16,037 nt of DNA from Anaerolineae bacterium (GTDB lineage Bacteria > Chloroflexota > Anaerolineae > Aggregatilineales > UBA3940), in NCBI GenBank assembly GCA_020852775.1, contig JADZAD010000083.1, positions 1-16,037 of the forward strand, in the 5' to 3' direction. The notes under the pieces were generated by a model. The model was not told the DNA's origin. It did no database searches and saw only the letters and a program-made list of their open reading frames with translations. Positions within the stretch are counted from its first letter, which is position 1. Every line of letters starts with the position of its first letter. This document shows, in pieces, positions 1-6,837 of this stretch. The translations under genes and the position numbers were made by a program.

Positions 1-1
1 A

Positions 2-1210
2 GCCGATCTCCCCGCTGAGGCAGCGGTTGACGCAGCTTCCATGAAGGAAGTCCGCCAGATTGTCGAGAACCGCGTGGACAGCCTCGGCGCGCTGGAGCCG
101 GTCATCCAGCTCCAGGGGGATCGCCGCCTGATCATCGAGCTGCCCGGCTACCAGAACCCGGAGAGCGCGGTGTCTCTCATCCAGCAGACCGCACAGCTTG
201 AGTTTGTTGATTTCGGCTCTCTGCCCGTCAACGCCGGGACGCGTGTAACAACCGACCTGAGCCAGGAACGCGGTAATACGGTGCCTGCCAGTACAGGCGG
301 TGACACTGACACCCCGGAGATTACCGGGACGGTCTTCAGTACCGTCCTGACGGGTGACATCCTGCAATCAGCCAGCCGTGGGGCCGATCAACTCGGCAAT
401 CCAAACGTCGTGTTCTCACTCACTGCTGACGGCGCGCAGCAGTTCGGTGACTATACCACCAGCCACGTTGGGCAGTATCTCGGCATTGTGCTGGATGGCG
501 TAGTGATCTCCGCCCCGCGTATCAGTGAGCCGATCCCCGGCGGACAGGGCTCGATCAGCGGTGATTTCACCGTAGAGGAGGCTGACCGCCTGGCGACCCA
601 GCTCCGCTATGGCGCACTGCCCATCCCTCTGCGCGTGGACTCCACGAGCACGGTTGGCCCGACCCTCGGCGCGATCTCGATTGAACGCAGCGTCCGGGCA
701 GGGATCGTCGGCATCATCATCGTGGTGGTGTTCATGCTGGTGTATTACCGGCTGCCCGGCGCTTCTGCGGCACTTGCGCTTCTGGTATTCGCTGTGATCA
801 ACTTCGCTATCTACAAGTTCGTGCCGATCACGATGACGCTCCCGGCGATCACCGGCTTTCTGATCGGCATCGGGACGGCAGTGGACGGCAACATCCTGAT
901 CTTCGAGCGCATGAAGGAAGAGCTGCGTAACGGCAAGCGGCTCGACCGCGCGGTTGACGCCGGCTTTGACCGTGCCTTTCCCTCCATCCGCGACTCAAAC
1001 CTGTCAACGATCATCATCTGCACGGTGCTGTGGCTGTTCGGCACAACATTTGGCGCGGCAGCGGTACGCGGCTTCGCGGTGACGCTGGCACTCAGCCTGA
1101 TGGTTAACCTGTTCACGGCCATCATTGTAACCCGTACCTTCCTGTACTTCCTGATGAAGCCGGTAACCGACGAGACGGTTGCCAGGCGTCCCTGGTTATT
1201 TGGTCTTTAA
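2..1210 (+). CDS. secD: Protein translocase subunit SecD (5' partial)
   Basis: SecD is a membrane subunit of the SecDF complex, which uses the proton-motive force to help pull preproteins out of the SecYEG channel. The reading frame is open to the window edge, so the N-terminus, including the first membrane segment, lies upstream; 402 residues are visible. The fragment begins in the P1 periplasmic region, with the typical NRVDSLG and IIELPG motifs and then LEFVDFG. A second periplasmic part follows (NVVFSLTADGAQQF, ISAPRI). The C-terminal half carries about five membrane segments with the SecD/SecF signature GTAVDGNILIFERMKEEL. A conserved DSNLSTII segment comes after it. The first ATG in the window (position 41) is internal and is not the true start. 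The gene lies 14 bases before secF, in the usual secD-secF order. Identification is very secure. Confidence 0.96.
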   Translation, partial: ADLPAEAAVDAASMKEVRQIVENRVDSLGALEPVIQLQGDRRLIIELPGYQNPESAVSLIQQTAQLEFVDFGSLPVNAGTRVTTDLSQERGNTVPASTGGDTDTPEITGTVFSTVLTGDILQSASRGADQLGNPNVVFSLTADGAQQFGDYTTSHVGQYLGIVLDGVVISAPRISEPIPGGQGSISGDFTVEEADRLATQLRYGALPIPLRVDSTSTVGPTLGAISIERSVRAGIVGIIIVVVFMLVYYRLPGASAALALLVFAVINFAIYKFVPITMTLPAITGFLIGIGTAVDGNILIFERMKEELRNGKRLDRAVDAGFDRAFPSIRDSNLSTIIICTVLWLFGTTFGAAAVRGFAVTLALSLMVNLFTAIIVTRTFLYFLMKPVTDETVARRPWLFGL

Positions 1211-1224
1211 GAGAGGCACCCGGT

Positions 1225-2160
1225 ATGTTCAGATTCGCACAGCGCCGTTACCTGTATTTCGCCATCTCTGCCGTCCTGATCATCCCCGGCGTCATCGCTA
1301 TGATTGTCTCAATGGCGCGCTTCGGCACCCCCGTCCAACTGGCAATCGATTTCCGCGGCGGCAGCCTGTATGTGCTCAAGTTTGAAGACGCGGCTACGGA
1401 AGACGGTATCCGCAGTGTCTACACAGAGATGGGACAGGATGACGCCGTTATTCAGCAACTGGGTGACCCGGCCAACAACGTGTGGCAGGTGCGTTCAGGC
1501 GCGCTGACACCTGAAGAGCAGGCCCAGGTGATCGAGGCCCTCAGCACGGAGGTTGCCCCCATCGACCGCGGGCAATCCACGTTCGACGTGGTCAACCCGG
1601 CAGTCGGTGCGGAGGTCACCCGGGCGGCGATCTTCGCTGTGCTTGCCGCCACCGTGATCATCCTCGGTTTTATCTGGTTCGCATTCCGCAAGGTTCCGCA
1701 TGCGATCCGCTACGGAGCCTGCGCGATCATTGCCATGCTTCATGACGTGCTGGTGACGATGGGTGTGATGGCGCTCCTCGGCCTGCTGTTCGGCTGGCAG
1801 GCGGATGCGCTCTTTCTGACTGCGGTTCTGACGGTAGTCGGCTTCTCCGTACAGGACAGCATCGTGGTGTTCGACCGCATCCGCGAAAACCTGCCACGCT
1901 ACCGGGGTGAGGACTACGAGACGGTTGTCAACCGCTCTGTGCTGGAAACGATCCATCGTTCACTGGCAACCCAGCTCAACGCCTTCTTCATCATGGTGGC
2001 CATCCTTCTCTTCGGCGGCGACTCGATCAAGCAGTTTATCGCAATCCTGTTCATCGGCCTGCTGAGCGGCACCTACTCTTCGATCTTCAACGCCGTGCCC
2101 CTGCTCGTGGCATGGGAAAAGGGCGAACTACCCTTCACCCGCAAGCGTGCCAACGCATAG
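1225..2160 (+). CDS. secF: Protein translocase subunit SecF
   Basis: SecF is the partner of SecD in the proton-driven export accessory complex of the cytoplasmic membrane. The 311-residue length is normal for a stand-alone SecF. An N-terminal membrane segment (about residues 10-32) is followed by the DFRGG motif (usually DFtGG) near the start of the periplasmic domain. Five further hydrophobic segments span residues 130-300. The signature VQDSIVVFDRIREN corresponds to the family's NDTVVvfDRIREN, and GTYSSIFNAVPLL closes the protein. The ATG start is preceded by GAGAGG at 1211-1216, directly after the secD stop, so the two genes are surely co-transcribed. An intrinsic terminator follows 20 bases after the stop. 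The SecD and SecF products are separate rather than fused. Confidence 0.97.
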   Translation: MFRFAQRRYLYFAISAVLIIPGVIAMIVSMARFGTPVQLAIDFRGGSLYVLKFEDAATEDGIRSVYTEMGQDDAVIQQLGDPANNVWQVRSGALTPEEQAQVIEALSTEVAPIDRGQSTFDVVNPAVGAEVTRAAIFAVLAATVIILGFIWFAFRKVPHAIRYGACAIIAMLHDVLVTMGVMALLGLLFGWQADALFLTAVLTVVGFSVQDSIVVFDRIRENLPRYRGEDYETVVNRSVLETIHRSLATQLNAFFIMVAILLFGGDSIKQFIAILFIGLLSGTYSSIFNAVPLLVAWEKGELPFTRKRANA

Positions 2161-2180
2161 CTCGTGACGCCTGAATCAGA

Positions 2181-2207
2181 CGGGGGCCAGTGTGGCCCCC
2201 GTTTTTT
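2181..2207 (+). terminator. Intrinsic terminator of secDF
   Basis: A perfect 9-bp GC-rich stem (arms 2181-2189 and 2193-2201) with a 3-base GTG loop is followed at once by six T residues (2202-2207). This is a textbook Rho-independent terminator for plus-strand transcription out of secF. In the other direction the hairpin has no U-tract, so it should work less well for the convergent PfkB-family gene ending at 2232. Confidence 0.93.
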
Positions 2208-2231
2208 GTCTGTCGTATGCCGCGTCCTTAC

Positions 2232-3155
2232 TCAGACCGGCTTCACGCGTTCCATTGTCCAGTCCAGCCACTTCTGTGCGTCCGCCTGCAGTTCCGGCGT
2301 CATCGCCGGGTAGCCATAGCGTTCGACCATGTATTTGGCGGAAACCGCCCCGTAACAGGCCGCAAGGCGCGCCTCCCGGGTGAGCATCCAGCCGACACAG
2401 GCGCCGCCTCCATAAGCGTTCCCTGCCCCTGTCACGTCTACCACGTTCACCGGCACGACGGGGACATGCCAGATCTGGTCATGTTCACGATCCCATGCGT
2501 ATGACCCGCGCTCGCCATCCCGGATCGTAATGAACTCCGGGCCGAGCTTCGTCCAGAACCGGAAGACATCGAGCAGATCATCCTTCCCGGAGACTGCGCG
2601 GGCACAGGGGAGGTCCGGGCTGGTGATGTCTACGTGACGGTGCAGTTCAACCATTGCGGGGCGGTTCTCAGCGATATAATCGAAAAGGAGCGGCTCAAGC
2701 GAGAATACGATCCCCTGCTCACGCATGGTGACCGCCCTCCTGACGATGTTTTCTTCCGGGAACTCGGTGATCAGATGGATCAGGTGCGGCTTGCTGTAGT
2801 GCTCCGGCAGATTGACATCCCGTGCCAGAAGCTGGTGCCAGGCATCCTGCATGAAAGTGCGGTCACGCAAGTGCTTTTCGCCCTGCTCGTCGATGATCAT
2901 CACGCCGTGCGGTGTAGGCAGATCGTCGAAGCTGGTGATGCCCTCCAGATCGATACGCAGTGCCTTCAACTGGTCGAGATACGGCTGCGCGAGATCGGTC
3001 CCGGCGCGGGCCAGCAGCCCAACCGAATCCTGCCACAGGCGCACCCCGAATGCGCCCTGCGGCCCACCCCCTCCGGGGGTATCGCCCAGCACCGTGCCGT
3101 CATACTGATGAACGGTATCGATGATGATCTTGCCATATACAACGTAGTCAATCAC
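2232..3155 (-). CDS. PfkB-family sugar/nucleoside kinase-like protein, Mak32-like, catalytic Asp replaced by Asn
   Basis: This 307-residue protein has the PfkB (ribokinase-superfamily) fold, whose members phosphorylate sugars or nucleosides with ATP. The N-terminal glycine-rich sugar-site signature appears as GGGGPQGAFGVRLW (about residues 28-41). The C-terminal PfkB signature 2 appears as DVTGAGNAYGGG (residues 240-251). In canonical kinases this reads DTxGAGD, and the last Asp is the catalytic base; here it is Asn246, encoded by AAC at 2420-2418. The pattern recalls Mak32-like members of the family, so it may be a clade trait rather than a recent mutation. The start is GTG at 3155, supported by AGGAGAG at 3167-3161 with 5-6 bases of spacing. 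It lies 50 bases after a membrane-protein gene, as the last gene of a likely minus-strand operon. Substrate and activity cannot be read from the sequence. Confidence 0.88.
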   Translation of the reverse strand: MIDYVVYGKIIIDTVHQYDGTVLGDTPGGGGPQGAFGVRLWQDSVGLLARAGTDLAQPYLDQLKALRIDLEGITSFDDLPTPHGVMIIDEQGEKHLRDRTFMQDAWHQLLARDVNLPEHYSKPHLIHLITEFPEENIVRRAVTMREQGIVFSLEPLLFDYIAENRPAMVELHRHVDITSPDLPCARAVSGKDDLLDVFRFWTKLGPEFITIRDGERGSYAWDREHDQIWHVPVVPVNVVDVTGAGNAYGGGACVGWMLTREARLAACYGAVSAKYMVERYGYPAMTPELQADAQKWLDWTMERVKPV

Positions 3156-3205
3156 AGCGACTCTCCTGTGTGCGCGGGGACAGACGGTGTGGCGAGAAGG
3201 CGGCG

Positions 3206-4330
3206 CTATCCCGGTGCAACCGGCGGATCATCCGCCGGAGGATGAACATCCGGTGGGGGAGTACCCGCCAGATGACCATCCGATGGCTGGTTACCCGGTG
3301 GATGTGTGCGGTGTTTCGGCAGGACTTTGCGCCCTTCCCTGACGACTTTCTTTGTTCCACTGACCATCAGGCCCTGCAGCCAATCATCAACAAAGGCCCT
3401 GACCAGCGGGAAGAAGATGACCGTCCCCAGCATACCGATCAGGGCTACCATCCACTCGGCAAGGTTCGAGGCCCCCAGCAGTGGGGCAAGAACCGGCTTA
3501 ATCACTGAAAACGGCGGTGCGACAAAAGCGAAAGCCACCGGACGGCGCAGGTCATTAACCGACCATTCGAGGGTCTCCGTGTTCAGAAACGGTGTTGAAT
3601 TCAGCCTGGTCGTATCACGTGCCGCGTGGAAGGCCCCCTGCGGGAAGTCCCGCAGCTCGATAACGGAAGCAGGGCACAGGCTGCCCGAACAGAACGGGCT
3701 CTCGTAGACTCCGCCGGAAGCATCCCGCAGCGCGATACGCCGTGCCGCGTTGCCGTCAAGCACTTCGACATCCACTTCCCAGAGCAGAAAGCCGCGCCGG
3801 GCCCGCTCAACCTCGCGCCGGGGAAAGGCCTGCACCTGGCTCTCTGCCACGACCTGAGCGCCTTCGTAGACATCGAAGATGACCTCTTCCTCGATGACGA
3901 ACGCAGACAGGTCTTCGTCCGGCTGGATAATCATGTGATAGCCGGTGATCGCCGCCACGCGAGAGGGCGCTTCGGGCACAGCCGCTGGCTCATCTCCGGC
4001 AGACGCTTCCCCGGAGGGTATCTCGAACGGATCAAGCGGTTCGCCTGCCGCGGCCCCTGTCAATCCCAGGCCGGAACTCAGTACAACCACGAGGCAAAGC
4101 ACAGCAGCTACCAGCCCCAGGAACCCCAGCGCCAGCAGCCGCCTGCGCCAGGTGGTGAGGAAGCGAAGAACGGCAAGCACCACCGCGGCGCCAAGCGCCC
4201 CACCAAGCAAGGCCAGACTGGCCCGGTAATCCACCAGCAGCAGGTTCAGCAGCAGCGCCGCGATCAACAGCAGCGCCAGCAGCCCGGCTGCCCGGAAGAT
4301 CGGAGAGATACGTTTGGATTTTGCTTCCAT
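3206..4330 (-). CDS. Hypothetical membrane protein with four predicted membrane segments and a Pro/His/Asp-rich tail
   Basis: I do not recognise this 374-residue protein. Three hydrophobic segments lie at the N-terminus (about residues 12-32, 36-56 and 66-88). A soluble, probably beta-rich domain follows (about 110-280) and contains CSGSLCP, a possible disulfide pair. A fourth hydrophobic segment lies near 292-312. A basic stretch (KKVVREGRKVLPKHR) precedes a low-complexity tail (337-374) with roughly ten-residue units of the type HPPGNQPSDG. The positive-inside rule suggests that the basic stretch and tail are cytoplasmic and the middle domain is extracytoplasmic. The gene starts 20 bases after the histidine kinase stop, so the membrane protein could be a sensory or output partner of that otherwise soluble kinase; this is inference. 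No strong ribosome-binding site precedes the ATG. Confidence 0.8.
   Translation of the reverse strand: MEAKSKRISPIFRAAGLLALLLIAALLLNLLLVDYRASLALLGGALGAAVVLAVLRFLTTWRRRLLALGFLGLVAAVLCLVVVLSSGLGLTGAAAGEPLDPFEIPSGEASAGDEPAAVPEAPSRVAAITGYHMIIQPDEDLSAFVIEEEVIFDVYEGAQVVAESQVQAFPRREVERARRGFLLWEVDVEVLDGNAARRIALRDASGGVYESPFCSGSLCPASVIELRDFPQGAFHAARDTTRLNSTPFLNTETLEWSVNDLRRPVAFAFVAPPFSVIKPVLAPLLGASNLAEWMVALIGMLGTVIFFPLVRAFVDDWLQGLMVSGTKKVVREGRKVLPKHRTHPPGNQPSDGHLAGTPPPDVHPPADDPPVAPG
3241..3300. repeat. Imperfect 30-bp tandem duplication inside the membrane-protein tail
   Basis: Two adjacent 30-base units (3241-3270 and 3271-3300) match at about 21 of 30 positions, sharing GATGA, CATCCG and TACCCG blocks in register. 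They encode ten-residue repeats in the Pro/His/Asp-rich C-terminal tail of the protein encoded at 4330-3206. A perfect 9-bp inverted repeat with a single central base lies just downstream (3220-3238). The repeats are part of the coding sequence, and length polymorphism is possible. Confidence 0.65.
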
Positions 4331-4350
4331 ACCCCGAAGCCCCGGCTGCG

Positions 4351-5622
4351 CTATTTCGCAGAGGATGCCGCCCGGCGCCTGCCGCTCTTTCTGACCGGGA
4401 GCCTGAAGGTGAAGGTCGTACCTACCCCGGCGATACTGGATACAGCAATTTCACCACCGTGTCCCTCAACGATACGCTTGGTGATGGCCAGCCCCAGCCC
4501 GGTTCCCTGCGTGTAGCCTTCGGTATCCGCCACCCGGTAGAACTTCTCGAAGATATGCGGCAGGTTCTCCGGGGAGATACCGAAACCGGTATCGATGACC
4601 GATACCTCAACAGCATCTTCGAGCGTGGCGGCACGCACGGTCACCACACCGTCAGCACGGTTGTACTTGATCGCGTTAGTCAGCAGATTGAGCGCCACCT
4701 GCTTGAGCTTCTCATCATCACCCATTACCGGAGGCAGCCCCGTGGGGGCCAGCTCTAACTGGATGCTGACGTTCTTGTCACCAGCCTGTGGCCGGACGGT
4801 TTCCACTGCCTGCCGGAGCACATCCCCAAGCTGTACAGGCGTTTCCTGCAGGCGGGTCCGGCCCGACTCAAGGCGCGCAAGGTCGAGAAACTCGGTCGTC
4901 ATACGTGTCAGGCGATCGGTTTCCCCGGCGACTGTCACAAGCATCTGCTCGCGCTTATCCGCGCTGATCTCCGGACGTCCCAGAATATGCGTGGTCGCCT
5001 TGATCGCCGCCAACGGCGTCCGCAGTTCATGTACCATTTCCGCGATCAGGTCACTCTGCTCAAAGAGCCGGGCGTTTTCAATAGCGATCGCCGCCTGTGC
5101 GGAGAGAGTGTTAAGTGTACTCAGGTCTTCATCGCTGAACGGTGCTTCCCCATGCTTATTGACCGCCTCCAGGCAGCCAATCACCTTGTCACGTGTGGAC
5201 ATAGGGACTGCCAGGATATTGCGCGTCCGGAAGCCAGATTCGTCGTCTGCCCCGCTGTAAAAGCGCGCATCAGCGGTGACATCAGCGATCAGCAGCGGCT
5301 CACCGTGAGTGACGACCCAGCCCGCGATACTGCCCTCAACCGGGACTTCGATCGAACTGAGCTTGAAGCCGGTATTATCTACCGCGGCCTCAAAGCGCAG
5401 CACCCCGGTGAGCTTATCGACAAGCAGGATAGACGCCGCCTCCGTGCCCGTCAGCTCTGACGCCGCCAGCACGATGTGCTCAAGAAGAGAATCGAGCTTC
5501 AGCGTTGAGCTCAGCCGGCGGCTGATCTCCATCAGGCGTTCGTACTTGAACAGCGCCCGGGCGTAACGCTGAAGCAGGGCTGCAGCATCTTCAGGTACTC
5601 GTTCTGCCCAATCATCCGACAT
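4351..5622 (-). CDS. Cytoplasmic GAF-domain sensor histidine kinase
   Basis: This 423-residue protein is a sensor kinase that should autophosphorylate a His and pass the phosphate to a response regulator. A GAF domain spans about residues 41-188, ending AAIAIENARLFEQ, and probably binds a ligand or chromophore. The HisKA domain begins with the H-box EMVHELRTPLAAIKA (His198). The HATPase domain has the N-box (LNLLTNAIKYN, Asn316), G1 (DTGFGI, 344-349), the F-box region IFEKFYRV, and G2 (GTGLGLAI, 373-380). All core residues are present, so the kinase should be active. No membrane segment is visible, so it should be soluble. It starts 23 bases after the sirtuin stop, suggesting one transcript. 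No canonical response regulator is adjacent; the nearest receiver (6838) lacks its phospho-acceptor. Confidence 0.95.
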   Translation of the reverse strand: MSDDWAERVPEDAAALLQRYARALFKYERLMEISRRLSSTLKLDSLLEHIVLAASELTGTEAASILLVDKLTGVLRFEAAVDNTGFKLSSIEVPVEGSIAGWVVTHGEPLLIADVTADARFYSGADDESGFRTRNILAVPMSTRDKVIGCLEAVNKHGEAPFSDEDLSTLNTLSAQAAIAIENARLFEQSDLIAEMVHELRTPLAAIKATTHILGRPEISADKREQMLVTVAGETDRLTRMTTEFLDLARLESGRTRLQETPVQLGDVLRQAVETVRPQAGDKNVSIQLELAPTGLPPVMGDDEKLKQVALNLLTNAIKYNRADGVVTVRAATLEDAVEVSVIDTGFGISPENLPHIFEKFYRVADTEGYTQGTGLGLAITKRIVEGHGGEIAVSSIAGVGTTFTFRLPVRKSGRRRAASSAK

Positions 5623-5645
5623 GGAGGCTTTTCCCTGTCTCTCCC

Positions 5646-6419
5646 CTATACCAGCATCGCCAGCCGGGGGAGTATCTCTGCGACGTCGTCATGGATAACG
5701 AGGCTGGCATGCCGATCCATGTACGTGGCTTCATAGTTAAGCATTATGATTTTAGCGCCACATTCACTCGCAAGCATTGGCAAATCTGAAGCAGGGGCCA
5801 CCTCCAGTGAGGAGCCAGCCACCAGCATCACATCACATTCACGCACCGTTCGCTGCGCGACCTGCAAGGCGCGGAAGGGAAGCTGCTCACCGAACAGGAT
5901 GACATTCGGCTTCAGCACACCACCGCAGTGCTCACAGCGTGGTGTTTCGCCAGTTTCAATGAAGTGGTGGATGAACTGGCCCACCGGGTAGACCCGGTAA
6001 CATGCCATGCAGGTTGCTTCCTGAAAGCTGCCGTGCAGTTCAACCACGTGCTCTGCCCCGGCGCGTGTATGGAGCATATCGATATTCTGTGTGATAACTG
6101 CCCGGAGAATACTGCGCCGCTCAAGGTCAGCCAGGGCCAGATGTGCTGCGTTAGGTTGGGCTTCAACCATCAGCCGGGCTAGCGGGCGTATCCACCGGAA
6201 GAACGCCTCTGGATGCCGCTGGAAGCCGGGCAGAGACGCAACCACCATCGGGTCGGCGCTCTCCCACAGGCCGGACGCAGGGCTGCGGAAATCCGGAATC
6301 CCCGACGAGGTACTGACCCCTGCACCCGTCAGAGCGATCGCGTAACGCGCTGAACGCAGCAAAGCCGCGGCACGTTCAAGCAGGTCATTCAACACGGTGG
6401 GGGAGGTCGTCAGAGACAA
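5646..6419 (-). CDS. Sir2-family NAD-dependent protein deacylase (sirtuin, CobB/NpdA-like)
   Basis: Sirtuins use NAD to remove acyl groups from lysines, releasing nicotinamide and O-acyl-ADP-ribose. The protein has every hallmark: the NAD motif GAGVSTSSGIPDFRS (residues 32-46), TQNIDMLH (110-117), the catalytic VVELHG His129, and a four-Cys zinc module (C137-x2-C140, C162-x2-C165). GSS and NYE segments for NAD binding follow near the C-terminus. The TTG start at 6419 gives 257 residues. In-frame GTG and TTG codons nine to ten codons later would also keep the whole catalytic core, and no strong ribosome-binding site separates the choices. It is the first gene of the minus-strand set, read from a promoter near 6627-6655. 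The Tyr/Arg pair typical of desuccinylases is not obvious. Confidence 0.95.
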   Translation of the reverse strand: MSLTTSPTVLNDLLERAAALLRSARYAIALTGAGVSTSSGIPDFRSPASGLWESADPMVVASLPGFQRHPEAFFRWIRPLARLMVEAQPNAAHLALADLERRSILRAVITQNIDMLHTRAGAEHVVELHGSFQEATCMACYRVYPVGQFIHHFIETGETPRCEHCGGVLKPNVILFGEQLPFRALQVAQRTVRECDVMLVAGSSLEVAPASDLPMLASECGAKIIMLNYEATYMDRHASLVIHDDVAEILPRLAMLV

Positions 6420-6577
6420 GCCGGGTCGCTTCTTTCTTCAGGTGATGACATCTCCGGATCGCGACATCCTGAGACGCCGCCTTTTCCGCTGCCTGCATAC
6501 AACGCGGCCTGTCTGCCGCGGAGCGACCTGTGTTATGGCGGGCCGGGCAGCGAACGAGTGCCTCTTCAAGGTTACTC

Positions 6578-6592
6578 TCGTACCCGGTACGA
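6578..6592. promoter_or_regulatory. 15-bp palindrome in the sirtuin leader
   Basis: A perfect palindrome has 7-bp arms (6578-6584 and 6586-6592) around a single central base, reading TCGTACC-C-GGTACGA. The short centre suits a dimeric repressor site better than an RNA hairpin. It falls roughly 28-42 bases downstream of the predicted minus-strand transcription start, where a bound protein could block elongation. No regulator gene lies in the window. Confidence 0.5.
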
Positions 6593-6595
6593 ACA

Positions 6596-6615
6596 GGACG
6601 GTTTGTGCACCGTCC
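6596..6615 (-). promoter_or_regulatory. Hairpin at the 5' end of the sirtuin leader
   Basis: Perfect 7-bp arms (6596-6602 and 6609-6615) enclose a 6-base loop. On the minus-strand transcript this hairpin would begin within about the first ten nucleotides of the mRNA. It has no U-tract, so it is not a terminator. It may stabilise the 5' end or, with the palindrome next to it, form a regulatory site. Confidence 0.45.
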
Positions 6616-6626
6616 ATCCGCTGGCA

Positions 6627-6655
6627 AGTGTAGCAGAAAGAGGATCGAGGGGCAA
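6627..6655 (-). promoter_or_regulatory. Probable sigma70-type promoter for the sirtuin operon
   Basis: Read on the minus strand, TTGCCC (6655-6650) and TACACT (6632-6627) are separated by exactly 17 bases. The -10 is preceded by TGC, an extended -10 element. Transcription would start near 6620, giving a leader of about 200 bases before the sirtuin start codon. Hexamer match and spacing are good, but there is no experimental support. Confidence 0.6.
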
Positions 6656-6837
6656 TACTGACATGCACCTCCGAAACGGCGCTGATGTGGCTGTAAACTC
6701 CGCCTGTGAATTGAGTATCATGAGAGACACGCAGCGATCGGGGAGATGTTTGCCATCCGCGATCCGCATCAGAATGTCAATCTGGTTTGTTGCCTCACCG
6801 TTATCGCGACCACGCATGATCAACAGGGAACTGAGCG

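Larger units (their letters stand above)
6420..6837. other. Divergent intergenic region between the sirtuin and roadblock genes
   Basis: This 418-base stretch separates the minus-strand sirtuin operon from the plus-strand pseudo-receiver gene. It contains a good minus-strand promoter and two inverted repeats, listed separately. For the plus-strand gene I see only a ribosome-binding site (AGGGA, about 6825-6829); no convincing plus-strand -10/-35 pair stood out. Several open frames of 60-108 codons cross the region, but none resembles a known protein or has a good ribosome-binding site. Confidence 0.6.

Noticed and set aside
3220..3238. A 9-bp perfect inverted repeat with one central base as a terminator or operator
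   Set aside because: It lies inside the coding sequence of the membrane-protein tail, has no T-run, and is explained by the repetitive GC-rich Pro/Asp/His codons.
3626..4516. A 296-codon plus-strand open frame opposite the membrane protein
   Set aside because: The product is Gln/Arg-rich shadow sequence. The minus-strand frame has sensible membrane segments and operon spacing.
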